Source: Pelagerythrobacter marinus
GTDB lineage: Bacteria > Pseudomonadota > Alphaproteobacteria > Sphingomonadales > Sphingomonadaceae
Direction: 5' to 3'
DNA length: 64,000 bases
NCBI RefSeq assembly: GCF_009827515.1
Contig: NZ_WTYO01000006.1
Coordinates: 86,616 to 150,615, forward strand
Shown: positions 7,814-16,089 of the stretch, piece after piece
Layout of the letters: each line of letters opens with the position of its first letter
Position numbering within the stretch: position 1 is the first letter of the stretch
The notes under the pieces: model-generated
Told to the model about the DNA's origin: nothing
Seen by the model: only the letters and a program-made list of their open reading frames with translations
Databases searched by the model: none
Position numbers and translations under genes: made by a program

Positions 7814-9138
7814 CCCTGGCCGAGGCGACGCTGGGCGAGCTTTCGGCTGCGCCGCTCGATCTCTCCCCCCGACGGTTCGGGCGGGTGGCGGCCTGCGATG
7901 GCGGCCTGATCGAGGTGAGCGGGCTCTCGGTCCCGATCGGCGGCCTGTGCCGGATCGACGACGGCAAGGGCACGACGCTGACGGCGGAGGCGATCGGGTT
8001 CCGCAACGGGCGCACGATGATGATGATGCTGGGCGACAGCGTGCTGCTGCGCCCGGGCGTGGCGGTAAGGCCGGAAGGGCGGCCCGGGATGCTCCCGGTC
8101 GGCCCGGCCTACCTCGGCCGCGCGGTCGATGGGCTGGGGGAACCGATCGACGGCGGGCCGCCGCTGCACGCGGGGGCCCAGTGGCCCGCGGGGGGCAAGC
8201 GCACGGGCGCGCTGGACCGTGCCAGCGTGCGCGAACCGTTCGATACCGGCATTCGCGCGATCAACGCGCTGACGACTTTCGGCGTCGGTCAGCGGGTCGG
8301 CATCATGGCCGGTTCGGGCGTGGGCAAGTCGGTCCTGATCGACATGATCGCGCAAGGGGCGCAGGCCGACGTGGTCGTCGTCGGCCTGATCGGCGAGCGC
8401 GCGCGCGAGGTTTCCGATTTCGTCGAACGGCACATGCAGGGGGAGGCCGCGGCGCGCACCGCGGTCGTCGCCGTGCCCGCCGACCATGCCGCCAACCTGC
8501 GGCTGCGCGGGGCCCTGCTGGCCACGTCGCTGGCCGAGTATTTCCGCGCCCAGGGCCTGCGCGTCCTGCTGATCCAGGACAGCCTGACCCGCATTGCCCA
8601 CGCGGCCCGCGAAATCGGCATCCTGCTGGGCGAACCGGGCGCCGCGCGCGGCTATCCCCCCTCGGCCCTCTCGACGGTGACCAAGCTGGTCGAACGCGCC
8701 GGCAATTCGGCGGAGAGCGGCGGCTCGATCACCGGCATCTATACCGTGCTGGCCGATGGCGACGACCAGAACGATCCCGTGGTCGATACCGCGCGATCGA
8801 TTCTCGACGGGCATATCGTCCTCTCGCGCGATCTCGCGCAGCGCGGGCAATATCCGGCGATCGACGTCGGCGCCTCGCTCAGCCGGGTCATGTCGGACGT
8901 TGCCGATGCCGGCCACAATGCCTGCGCGCGCAAGCTGCGGGCGCTCGTTTCGGCCTATGAGAGCAATCGCGATCTCGTGCTGATGGGCGCCTATCGCGCC
9001 GGCGCCGATCCGCTGATCGACCGCGGGATCGCGCTCCAGCCGCAGATCGCGGCCTTCCTGGGGCAGGCGGTCGGCGAGCGGGTCCCGCTGGGCCGGGCGC
9101 GGGCCGAACTCGAAAAGCTGATCGGCGATGACCAGTGA
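7807..9138 (+). CDS. fliI: Flagellum-specific export ATPase FliI
   Basis: Hexameric ATPase, homologous to F1-beta, that unfolds and delivers substrates to the flagellar export gate. 443 residues from a GTG at 7807 overlapping fliH by seven bases; frame homology begins at this point (LTLAEATLGELS). Walker A is AGSGVGKS at 168-175, preceded by FGVGQRVGI; the segments LIGERAREVSDFVE, LLIQDSLTRIAHAAREIG and GYPPSALSTVTKLVERAG are classical. It overlaps fliJ by 11 bases. Confidence 0.96.
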   Translation: MLTLAEATLGELSAAPLDLSPRRFGRVAACDGGLIEVSGLSVPIGGLCRIDDGKGTTLTAEAIGFRNGRTMMMMLGDSVLLRPGVAVRPEGRPGMLPVGPAYLGRAVDGLGEPIDGGPPLHAGAQWPAGGKRTGALDRASVREPFDTGIRAINALTTFGVGQRVGIMAGSGVGKSVLIDMIAQGAQADVVVVGLIGERAREVSDFVERHMQGEAAARTAVVAVPADHAANLRLRGALLATSLAEYFRAQGLRVLLIQDSLTRIAHAAREIGILLGEPGAARGYPPSALSTVTKLVERAGNSAESGGSITGIYTVLADGDDQNDPVVDTARSILDGHIVLSRDLAQRGQYPAIDVGASLSRVMSDVADAGHNACARKLRALVSAYESNRDLVLMGAYRAGADPLIDRGIALQPQIAAFLGQAVGERVPLGRARAELEKLIGDDQ

Positions 9139-9553
9139 CGCCGCCCGCCTTCGCCGTGCCCGCCTGATCGAGCGGATGCGCTGCGCCGAGCAGCGCCAGG
9201 CCGCGGCCGAGGCGCACCGGGCGGAAGCCGTCCGGCAGAAGCTGGAGCAGCTTTCGGACCGGACGCGCACGCTGGCGCAAGTCTATGCCCTGCGCGACGG
9301 TGCGCGCGACGGGGCGGACCTGCGCAGCGCGAGCGTGCTCGGCTCGCACCTCAACGAACTGGGCGCGACGGCCGCGCGCCAGGCCGCCGATGCCCGGCGC
9401 ACGGCGGACGACCGCCTGGCCCAGCTGGCGGTTGCCGACCGGCGCCTGCAACGCGCCGAAGAGGGGTGCCGCGACCTCGCCCGCGCGATCGGGGAGAAGG
9501 CGGCGCGCGACGACGTTCCCCGTGCAAGGAAAACTGGCACGCATCTTGAATAA
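9128..9553 (+). CDS. fliJ: Flagellar export chaperone/coupling protein FliJ (position-supported)
   Basis: Small (141 residues), highly charged, predicted almost entirely helical coiled coil rich in Arg, Ala, Glu and Gln, as expected of FliJ, which links FliI to the FlhA export gate. Primary sequence conservation is poor in this family, so the assignment rests on size, coiled-coil character and position between fliI and fliK. The coding end contains a sigma-54-like promoter for fliK. Confidence 0.75.
   Translation: MTSDAARLRRARLIERMRCAEQRQAAAEAHRAEAVRQKLEQLSDRTRTLAQVYALRDGARDGADLRSASVLGSHLNELGATAARQAADARRTADDRLAQLAVADRRLQRAEEGCRDLARAIGEKAARDDVPRARKTGTHLE
9535..9550 (+). promoter_or_regulatory. 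Candidate sigma-54 promoter upstream of fliK
   Basis: TGGCACG at 9535-9541, four bases, then TTGAA at 9546-9550; the consensus is TGGCACG-N4-TTGCW. The -24 half is perfect and the only consensus change is A for C in the -12 GC. It lies in the end of fliJ, about 37 bases before fliK, and the operon begins with a sigma-54 activator. The -12 mismatch could weaken it. Confidence 0.45.
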
Positions 9554-9586
9554 TGGCCTGCGTAGCAGACGCAGAACGGCAGGCCC

Positions 9587-10936
9587 ATGATTTCGCAGCT
9601 CCTTTCGCAAACGCAGATGTCCGCCGGCCCGGCGGGCAGCGAACCGCGCCCCGCCGCAGGCGAGGCTCCATCCGCGGAAGGGGGATTTTCCGCGCTTCTC
9701 GCGATGCTCGGCACCGCGCTCGCCCCCGTCGCGCCGAAAGACGGCGAGGGGGCGGGGCAGGGCGAAGCCCGGGGTGAGGCTGCAGGCGGCGAGACTGCTG
9801 GCGGCGAGACCGCCGGCGGCGGCACGGGCGGCGAATTGCCGGTTGCGCTTGCCGGCGTGCCGGCAATTGCCGGAACCGGCAAGACTTTGCCGGCCGGGGG
9901 CGGCGAGTTGCCGCCTGCCGCCTTGGCGAATACCCCGGCGACCCCGGCCAGCCCTGCCATCCCCGCCACAGCCGATGGCGTGAACCTGCATCCAGCCGGC
10001 AAGGCCACCGGGCAGACCGCCGACCAAGGCCAGCCCCAGGCAACCGGCCAGCCCGCACCCGGCCAGTCCGCATCGGTCCAGCCCGCATCCGCCCAGGCGC
10101 AGATCCCGGCCAGCCGCCCGATGGTTGCGCTCGAAGTCGCGCCGCGCGCGCAGGCTCCGCAGGGCGAAAGCGTGGCCGGCGGCTCTGCGACCGGCCCGGC
10201 CAACGGCGCATCGGTTCAGGCCACGACGCTCGCCGCCGACACGGCGGGCGGGCGCGAGGCGGGTCAGCGCGATGGCGCCGGCCATGCCCGGGCCGCGCAG
10301 GGCGAAGCGCCCGTCGCCGCGCCCCGCGCCGCCGCCGAGGCAAGCGCCTTCGCCGCCGTCGCGCCTGCCGCACCGGCCGGCGCGAACACCGCCGTCCAGC
10401 CGCTTTCGCCCATGGCCGCGCCCGCCGCGCCGGGCGAGGGCGCGACCCCGTTTTCCGCCGACAAGCCGGCGATCGAGACCCAGCTCGCCCGTGAACTGGG
10501 CCGGATCGTCGACAGCCTCGCCTCCGCGCGCGAGGCGGTGACCGCGAAGGCGGCCACGCTGGCGCTCGACCATGCCGAGTTCGGCGACCTGTCGCTGCGG
10601 TTCGACCAGCGCCGCGACGGGCAGCTCTCGGTCCAGCTTTCCGCCGCCGATCCGGAGGCGCACCGGGCAATCGCCGCCGCGGTGGCCGAGCGCCCGGCGC
10701 CGGCTTTCGCCCAGGGCGACGGCGCGCCGGCCAATGGCACCGGCCAGGCCGGCAGCGGCCCATCCGCCCGTGCCGGGGCGGAGCGCGAGGGCAACGCCGA
10801 CGGCCACGGGCCCGACGGCAATCCCGCCGAGGGCAATGGCCGCGACCGCCGCGACGGCGGGCGCGATGCCCGGCCCGACGGCGGCAGCCAGCCCGGCACG
10901 CCGCGCAGCGACGGGCGCGCGGCGGTCTACGCCTGA
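9587..10936 (+). CDS. fliK: Flagellar hook-length control protein FliK
   Basis: Measures the hook and switches export specificity from hook to filament. 449 residues. The first 300 are low-complexity Ala/Gly/Pro/Gln sequence with short repeats (GGETAGGETAGGGTGG, QPAPGQSASVQPASAQ), expected of the elongated ruler part. The folded Flg_hook region is at about 325-370: LDHAEFGDLSLRFDQRRDGQ and VQLSAADPEAHRAI. The tail is rich in Gly, Asp, Asn and Arg. Position after fliJ supports the call. Confidence 0.88.
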   Translation: MISQLLSQTQMSAGPAGSEPRPAAGEAPSAEGGFSALLAMLGTALAPVAPKDGEGAGQGEARGEAAGGETAGGETAGGGTGGELPVALAGVPAIAGTGKTLPAGGGELPPAALANTPATPASPAIPATADGVNLHPAGKATGQTADQGQPQATGQPAPGQSASVQPASAQAQIPASRPMVALEVAPRAQAPQGESVAGGSATGPANGASVQATTLAADTAGGREAGQRDGAGHARAAQGEAPVAAPRAAAEASAFAAVAPAAPAGANTAVQPLSPMAAPAAPGEGATPFSADKPAIETQLARELGRIVDSLASAREAVTAKAATLALDHAEFGDLSLRFDQRRDGQLSVQLSAADPEAHRAIAAAVAERPAPAFAQGDGAPANGTGQAGSGPSARAGAEREGNADGHGPDGNPAEGNGRDRRDGGRDARPDGGSQPGTPRSDGRAAVYA

Positions 10937-10972
10937 ACCCGAACAGACAGCCAGAACCGAGGAACCGAAGGA

Positions 10973-11554
10973 ATGAGTGACAAGAAGGCAAAGCAGGACA
11001 AGCCCGCCAGGGGCCGCGGCGTGATGAAGTTCGCGCTGCTCGGCCTGGCGCTGGTCGGCGCCGGGGGCGGCACCGTGTTCGGCCTGATGGCCGCGGGCGT
11101 GATCCAGACCGCCGATGCCACCGCGCGCGAGGCCGGGCCGCAGTTCGTGCTGAAGGGGGAGAAAGACCCCTATGCCCTGCCGGCCGCCAAGGGGAAGGAC
11201 GCGGTCGAGCTGGTCCACGGCGAAGGCGGCACGAAGTACCGCACCGCCTATTTCAGCTTCGCGGAGGATTTCACCTCCAACCTCAAGGATACCAGCGGGC
11301 TGATCCAGGTCAGCCTGGCCGCTTCCACCCGCCGCGACGGGCGCGTGCTGATGTGGCTGCACGAACACCAGCTCGCGATCCGCTCGCGCATCCTCGTCGA
11401 ACTGGCCGACACGCCGGAAGAAGAGGTGATTTCGAGCGCCGGCAAGGTGCGCCTGCAGAAGCGGCTGACCGACGCGGTCAACGAAGTCCTGGTCGAGCAG
11501 GAAGGCTTCGGCGGCGTCGACAACATCTATTTCCGCACTTTCATCGTCCAATGA
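10973..11554 (+). CDS. fliL: Flagellar basal body-associated protein FliL
   Basis: Inner-membrane protein that rings the stators and supports torque. 193 residues: a short basic cytoplasmic N terminus, one membrane helix at about 18-42 (FALLGLALVGAGGGTVFGLM) and a periplasmic domain. The C-terminal half has LRKRLTDAVN-type FliL sequence, here LQKRLTDAVNEVLVEQEGFGG and YFRTFIVQ in parts. A Shine-Dalgarno-like GAAGGA precedes the ATG. The stop overlaps fliM by four bases. Confidence 0.92.
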   Translation: MSDKKAKQDKPARGRGVMKFALLGLALVGAGGGTVFGLMAAGVIQTADATAREAGPQFVLKGEKDPYALPAAKGKDAVELVHGEGGTKYRTAYFSFAEDFTSNLKDTSGLIQVSLAASTRRDGRVLMWLHEHQLAIRSRILVELADTPEEEVISSAGKVRLQKRLTDAVNEVLVEQEGFGGVDNIYFRTFIVQ

Positions 11555-12471
11555 GCAAGGCCGCGCCTTCCCCCTCCGCGCGCCGCGCGGCGCGCCATTG
11601 CGACGCGCTGCTGAGCCAGCGCGAGCCGATCGCCGACCTGGGCCCGGAGTTCGAGCGTTTCGGCGCCCGCCTGTGCGGGGCGCTGCATTCCTGCGTCGCC
11701 GAACTGGCCGAGGATGCCGGCGTGCGGATCGCCTCGCTCGGATCGCAGGCGATCGAGGGGGCGCAGCTGGCCGCGCAGTGCCCGCCGCTCGCGGCGATCA
11801 GCCGCCACCGCTTCGGAGTGGCCGGCCACGTCCTGGCCCTGGCGGTGGACGGGCGCGCGATCCTGGAACAGCTCGATCGCACGTTCGGCGGCCCGGGCCA
11901 GATCGGCGAGGAACTGCCGCCTGCCCTGCCGCATACCGCGCGCCTGCTGTCGCGCCGGTTCGAACGCAAGGTGATCGCCGCCGTGGCCGGGGAACTGGCC
12001 GGGCTGGAGTTCAAGGCCGAGGACGACGCCTCGCCCGCCGACCTGCTCGCGCCGTTCGCGCCGGAGGCGGAACTGACCGCGCTCGCCCTGGCCGTCACCG
12101 GCTCCGACGGGCGCGAATGGCGGCTGGTCCTCGCGCTCGAGACCGCCGCGCTCGCCTCGCTCCTGCCCAAGCGCGCCTCGGCCCGCCGGGCCCCGGTTTC
12201 GCGCCGCAAGCGCGGGATCGACGAGGCGCCGTTCTGCGACCTGCCGCTGGCGGCCAGCGCGCGGCTGGTGGACATGGAGATGCCGCTCCACCGCGTCGCC
12301 GCGATCCAGCCGGGCACCGTCCTGCCGATCATGGTCGCGCGCAACGTGCCGCTGCAGATCGGCGAAGCGGTGATCGCGCGCGGCACCGTGGGCGAAGTGG
12401 ACGACCAGGTCGCCCTGCAGATTACCCAGACTTTCACCGGCCCGATAACCCCCGGAAAGGATTCCCAATGA
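11551..12471 (+). CDS. fliM: Flagellar motor switch protein FliM, short form
   Basis: C-ring protein that normally receives phospho-CheY and sets rotation direction. 306 residues, shorter than the usual 320-350. The N terminus lacks a clean LSQxEIDALL CheY-binding peptide; only CDALLSQ resembles it. The central CheC-like domain is diverged, and the C-terminal SpoA/FliN-like part is recognisable (VLPIMVARNVPLQIGEAVIA). Start ATG overlaps the fliL stop; the frame is open further upstream but out of homology. FliN follows with a four-base overlap. Confidence 0.82.
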   Translation: MSKAAPSPSARRAARHCDALLSQREPIADLGPEFERFGARLCGALHSCVAELAEDAGVRIASLGSQAIEGAQLAAQCPPLAAISRHRFGVAGHVLALAVDGRAILEQLDRTFGGPGQIGEELPPALPHTARLLSRRFERKVIAAVAGELAGLEFKAEDDASPADLLAPFAPEAELTALALAVTGSDGREWRLVLALETAALASLLPKRASARRAPVSRRKRGIDEAPFCDLPLAASARLVDMEMPLHRVAAIQPGTVLPIMVARNVPLQIGEAVIARGTVGEVDDQVALQITQTFTGPITPGKDSQ

Positions 12472-12794
12472 CCGATGCAAACCAGGGCTTCGGCCTGATC
12501 CAGGACATCGACGTCCGCCTCACCGTCGAACTCGGCCGCACGCAGATGAACCTGCGCGAAGTGCTCGACCTGGCGGAAGAAAGCGTCGTCATGCTCGATC
12601 GCCTGACCGACGAACCGCTCGACGTGCTGGTGAACGGCAAGATGATCGCCAAGGGCGAAGTCGTGGCCGAGGGCAACCGGTTCGGCCTGCGGATCCTCGA
12701 GCTGGTCGGCGAAGGGCGCGGCGGCGCCCCGCGCGAACGGCGCGCGCCGCCGATCGAGGTCACGACCCGCCAGCCGGAGGGGAGCGCGGCCTGA
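12468..12794 (+). CDS. fliN: Flagellar motor switch protein FliN
   Basis: Lower C-ring component. 108 residues, typical of the short single-domain form. SpoA domain signatures are IDVRLTVELGRTQMNLREVL, LDRLTDEPLDVLVNGKMIAK and EVVAEGNRFGLRI. The ATG at 12468 overlaps fliM; the stop overlaps fliO. The C-terminal tail (about 20 residues, Arg/Pro-rich) is longer than the domain needs. Confidence 0.95.
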   Translation: MTDANQGFGLIQDIDVRLTVELGRTQMNLREVLDLAEESVVMLDRLTDEPLDVLVNGKMIAKGEVVAEGNRFGLRILELVGEGRGGAPRERRAPPIEVTTRQPEGSAA

Positions 12795-13093
12795 TGGGCT
12801 GGTACATCCTCAAGCTGCTGATCCTGCTGCCGCTGATCGGCCTGATGATCTGGGGCAGCCTGAAGCTCGCCCAGAAGATGCAGGGCCAGTTCGGCGCGCC
12901 GCAGGGCGGGGGCGCCAAGGCCGTGCGCGTGGTGGAAACCACGATGCTGTCGCCGACGATGCGCCTCGCGGTGATCGAGTTCCACGGGCGCGAGATCCTC
13001 GTCTCCACCTCGCGCGCGGGGCTGACCCGCCTGGCCGAGGCGCCGGCCCGCCAGGCGCCTGAAGGCCCGGCGATCGCGGAGAACGGCAAATGA
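12794..13093 (+). CDS. fliO: Flagellar biosynthesis protein FliO
   Basis: Small membrane scaffold that helps assemble the FliP/FliR export pore. 99 residues: an N-terminal membrane helix (LLILLPLIGLMIWGSLKLA, about 8-26) and a cytoplasmic domain with VRVVETTMLSPTMRLAVIEF and REILVS. Poorly conserved family; order fliN-fliO-fliP secures the call. Overlaps both neighbours. Confidence 0.87.
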   Translation: MGWYILKLLILLPLIGLMIWGSLKLAQKMQGQFGAPQGGGAKAVRVVETTMLSPTMRLAVIEFHGREILVSTSRAGLTRLAEAPARQAPEGPAIAENGK

Positions 13094-13845
13094 AGCGTCT
13101 CCCGGCGATTGCCGCGGCGCTGGCGGCCCTCGCGCTGCCGGCCGCCGCGCGGGCCCAGGCGGCCGTTCCCGGCGCGCTCGACCGGGCTTTCGGCGAACTC
13201 GGCGGGGCCGGCGGCGAACCGCTGAGCATGTCGCTCCAGCTGCTCCTGGTCATGGGGCTGCTGACGATCCTGCCCGCGCTGGTCCTGATGATGACCAGCT
13301 TCACCCGGATCATCGTCGTCCTCGCGATCCTGCGCCAGGCGCTGGGCCTGCAGCAATCGCCGCCCAACCAGGTCCTGATCGGCCTGTCGCTGTTCCTGTC
13401 GCTGTTCGTCATGGCGCCGACGCTGGAACGGGTGAACGAGGCCGCGATCGCGCCCTATGCCGCCGGCCAGGTCAACGCCGAGGAGGCGATCGAGCTGGCG
13501 GGCGACGAGTTTCACGCCTTCATGATCCGCCAGACGCGCGAGCGCGACCTGCAGATGTTCGCCGACATTGCCGATGCACCGCAGTTCGCCAGCCCGGCGG
13601 AGGTGCCGTTCTCGATCCTGCTGCCGGCTTTCGTCACCAGCGAGCTGAAGACCGCGTTCCAGATCGGCTTCATGCTGTTCCTGCCGTTCCTCGTCATCGA
13701 TCTCGTGGTGTCGAGCGTGCTGATGAGCCTGGGCATGATGATGATGAGCCCGATGCTCGTCTCCCTGCCGTTCAAGCTGCTGCTGTTCGTCCTCGTCGAC
13801 GGGTGGGCCCTGCTGATGGGCTCGCTGGCATCGAGCTTCGTCTAG
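13090..13845 (+). CDS. fliP: Flagellar export gate protein FliP
   Basis: Pentameric core of the type III export pore in the MS ring. 251 residues with a cleavable signal peptide (LAALALPAAARAQA) and four membrane helices. Strongly conserved blocks are MMTSFTRIIVVLAILRQALG, QSPPNQVLIGLSLFLS and LLPAFVTSELKTAFQIGF. Length and motifs match the family fully. A 16-base gap precedes fliQ. Confidence 0.97.
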   Translation: MKRLPAIAAALAALALPAAARAQAAVPGALDRAFGELGGAGGEPLSMSLQLLLVMGLLTILPALVLMMTSFTRIIVVLAILRQALGLQQSPPNQVLIGLSLFLSLFVMAPTLERVNEAAIAPYAAGQVNAEEAIELAGDEFHAFMIRQTRERDLQMFADIADAPQFASPAEVPFSILLPAFVTSELKTAFQIGFMLFLPFLVIDLVVSSVLMSLGMMMMSPMLVSLPFKLLLFVLVDGWALLMGSLASSFV

Positions 13846-13861
13846 CGGGGAGGGCGATACG

Positions 13862-14134
13862 ATGGACGAAATGCCCCTTCTCCTGGCGCTGGCGGACCGG
13901 ATGCTGTGGATCACCGCGCTGGTGGCCGCGCCGGTCCTGCTCGCCAGCCTGGCGATCGGCCTCGTCGTCGGGCTGATCCAGGCGGCAACCTCGGTCAACG
14001 AACAGACGCTGACCTTCGTGCCGAAACTGGCCGCGGTGGCGCTGGTGCTGGTCCTGTTCGGCGCCTCGATGATGGCGCTGCTGGGCGACTTCATGCAGGA
14101 AATCTTCTTGGAAATCGCCAGGATCGGGCGGTGA
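13862..14134 (+). CDS. fliQ: Flagellar export gate protein FliQ
   Basis: Two-helix membrane subunit wrapped round the FliP/FliR pore. 90 residues, standard size. Signatures are LVAAPVLLASLAIGLVVGLI, QAATSVNEQTLTFVPKL and an exit helix LVLVLFGASMMALLGDF. A GGGGAGGG-like Shine-Dalgarno stretch precedes the ATG. The stop overlaps the GTG start of fliR. Confidence 0.96.
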   Translation: MDEMPLLLALADRMLWITALVAAPVLLASLAIGLVVGLIQAATSVNEQTLTFVPKLAAVALVLVLFGASMMALLGDFMQEIFLEIARIGR

Positions 14135-14916
14135 TCGCACTCGATCTCGGCCTTGGCGCGATAGAGCAGGATTTCTGGCGCATCGTGTTCCTGATGACGC
14201 GCATCGGCGCCGGCCTGCTGGCCGCCCCGTTCTTCGGCGCCGCCTCGGTCCCGATGACGGTGCGCGTGTGCCTTACCGGCGCGCTGGCGATCTTCGTCGG
14301 GGTCTGGATGCCCGCGATCGAGCCGCCCGCGGCGCTGCTGTCGGCCGAAGGGATGCTGGCGGTGGCGGGCGAGGTCGCGATCGGCCTCGCGCTCGGCTTC
14401 GTCCTGCAGATCGCCTTTGCCGCCCCGGCGATCGCGGCCGAGGTGATCGGCGGCGCGATGGGGATGAGCATGGCGATGGCGGCCGATCCCAACGGCGGCG
14501 GGCAGACCACCGCCTTCGGCCAGTATTTCACCATCGTCCTGACCCTGATCTTCCTCGCGCTGGGCGCGCACCTGCAATGGATCGCGCTGCTCGCCGAAAG
14601 CTACCGCGTCTTCCCCCCGGGCGACACCTGGATGGGGGCGGCGGGCTTCGCCCAGGTCGCGGGGTTCGCCGGGGCCATGTTCGAAACCGCGGTGCGGATC
14701 GCGCTGCCCGTCACGCTCGTCCTCCTGCTGGTGCAGATGGTGACCGGCGTGCTCAGCCGCTCGGCCCCTTCGCTCAACCTCTTCGCGCTCGGCCTGCCGG
14801 CCGGCGTCCTGGCGGGGATCGCCGCGCTGATCATCGCCGCGCCGATGATCTACGACCAGTTCGGCGACATCGTGCAGATGTCGATCGACCAGACGACCGG
14901 GGTGCTGGTGCGATGA
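14131..14916 (+). CDS. fliR: Flagellar export gate protein FliR
   Basis: Single-copy membrane subunit completing the export pore. 261 residues from a GTG at 14131 (GTGA overlap with fliQ); homology starts here, while the frame is open further upstream. About six hydrophobic helices. Conserved pieces are FLMTRIGAGLLAAPFFG, GFVLQIAFAAPAIAAEVIGG and LNLFALGLPAG. The stop overlaps flhB. Confidence 0.95.
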   Translation: MIALDLGLGAIEQDFWRIVFLMTRIGAGLLAAPFFGAASVPMTVRVCLTGALAIFVGVWMPAIEPPAALLSAEGMLAVAGEVAIGLALGFVLQIAFAAPAIAAEVIGGAMGMSMAMAADPNGGGQTTAFGQYFTIVLTLIFLALGAHLQWIALLAESYRVFPPGDTWMGAAGFAQVAGFAGAMFETAVRIALPVTLVLLLVQMVTGVLSRSAPSLNLFALGLPAGVLAGIAALIIAAPMIYDQFGDIVQMSIDQTTGVLVR

Positions 14917-16043
14917 GCGAGACCGCCGGCGAGAAAACCTTCGCCCCGACCGACAAGCGCAAGCGCGACGCCGCGCGCAAGGGCGACGTCCTGCGCTCGC
15001 GCGAGATCACGACCGCCGCGGCGATCCTGTTCGGCGGTGCCTGGCTGATGTTCGGCGGCCCCTGGCTGCTGGAGGAAATGACCGGCATCGTGCGCGATGC
15101 GCTGGTGTTCGACCGGGGGGAGATGATCGATTTCCAGCCGGGCCAGATGATGCTGACCGGCCTGCTCGCCGCGCTGCCCCCGATCCTCACCATTGCCGGG
15201 CCGATGATCCTGATCGCGCTCGTCACCCAGCTGGGGCCGAGCGCGGACGGGCGCTGGGTGAACGAGAACCTCAACTTCAAGGGATCGCGCATCAACCCGC
15301 TTTCGGGGCTGAAGCGGATGTTCGGCCCCAACGGCTGGATCGAGATGGGCAAGGGCATCCTGAAAGTCGCGCTGCTGGGTGCGATTGCTTGGTTTTGGGC
15401 GCGCGCATGGCTCGACACGATCGTCGGGCTGGGCAGCGGCAACCTGTCGCAACAGCTCACCGCCGCCTGGGGCGCGGTGATCTCGCTCCTCCTCGCGCTG
15501 GGCGGGGGGCTGGTGGTGATCGCGCTGGTCGATGCCCCGATCCAGTGGGTGCGCCGCAACCAGCGGCTGAAGATGAGCCACCAGGAAATGCGCGACGAGC
15601 ACAAGGAAGCCGAAGGCTCGCCCGAGGCGCGCGCGCATCGCCGCCAGCGCCAGCGCGAGATTGCCGCCGGCGGGGTCGCCCACGCCATGCGCGAGGCGCA
15701 GTTCGTGTTGACCAACCCGACCCATTTCGCGGTCGCCATGGTCTACGATCCCGACAAGGCGGCGGCGCCGCTGGTCCTGGCCAAGGGGCGCGGGGACAAG
15801 GCCCAGGCGATGAAGGAGCTGGCGCGCGAATACGGCGTGCCGATGCTCGAATACCCGCAGCTCGCCCGCTCGGTCTATTTCACCACGCGCGAGAACCAGA
15901 CCATTCGCGAAGAGCTCTATGCCGCGCTGGCGGCGGTGCTGGCCTTCGTCTTCTCGCTCAAGCGCGGGGAGGAGCGGCCCGCCCCCGCGATCGAGGTGCC
16001 GGTGGAGCTGCGCTTCGACGCCCAGGGGCGGCGCGCGCCGTGA
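14913..16043 (+). CDS. flhB: Flagellar export switch protein FlhB
   Basis: Membrane protein that controls substrate specificity through self-cleavage. 376 residues; ATG at 14913 overlaps fliR. The basic N terminus (DKRKRDAARKGDVLRSREI) is typical, followed by four membrane helices. The autocleavage motif NPTH is present in VLTNPTHFAVAMVYD (about residue 268), and the C-terminal cytoplasmic domain has GRGDKAQAMKELAREYGVP. FlhA, its usual partner, is not in the window. Confidence 0.96.
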   Translation: MSETAGEKTFAPTDKRKRDAARKGDVLRSREITTAAAILFGGAWLMFGGPWLLEEMTGIVRDALVFDRGEMIDFQPGQMMLTGLLAALPPILTIAGPMILIALVTQLGPSADGRWVNENLNFKGSRINPLSGLKRMFGPNGWIEMGKGILKVALLGAIAWFWARAWLDTIVGLGSGNLSQQLTAAWGAVISLLLALGGGLVVIALVDAPIQWVRRNQRLKMSHQEMRDEHKEAEGSPEARAHRRQRQREIAAGGVAHAMREAQFVLTNPTHFAVAMVYDPDKAAAPLVLAKGRGDKAQAMKELAREYGVPMLEYPQLARSVYFTTRENQTIREELYAALAAVLAFVFSLKRGEERPAPAIEVPVELRFDAQGRRAP

Positions 16044-16089
16044 GTCCCGGGGGGCTTAACACCGGCCATTTGCGGCCGTTCTGGTCGGC

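Noticed and set aside
8888..11551. 887-codon minus-strand open frame opposite fliI-fliL
   Set aside because: Arg/Gly/Ala-rich translation with no family likeness; antisense shadow of real flagellar genes.
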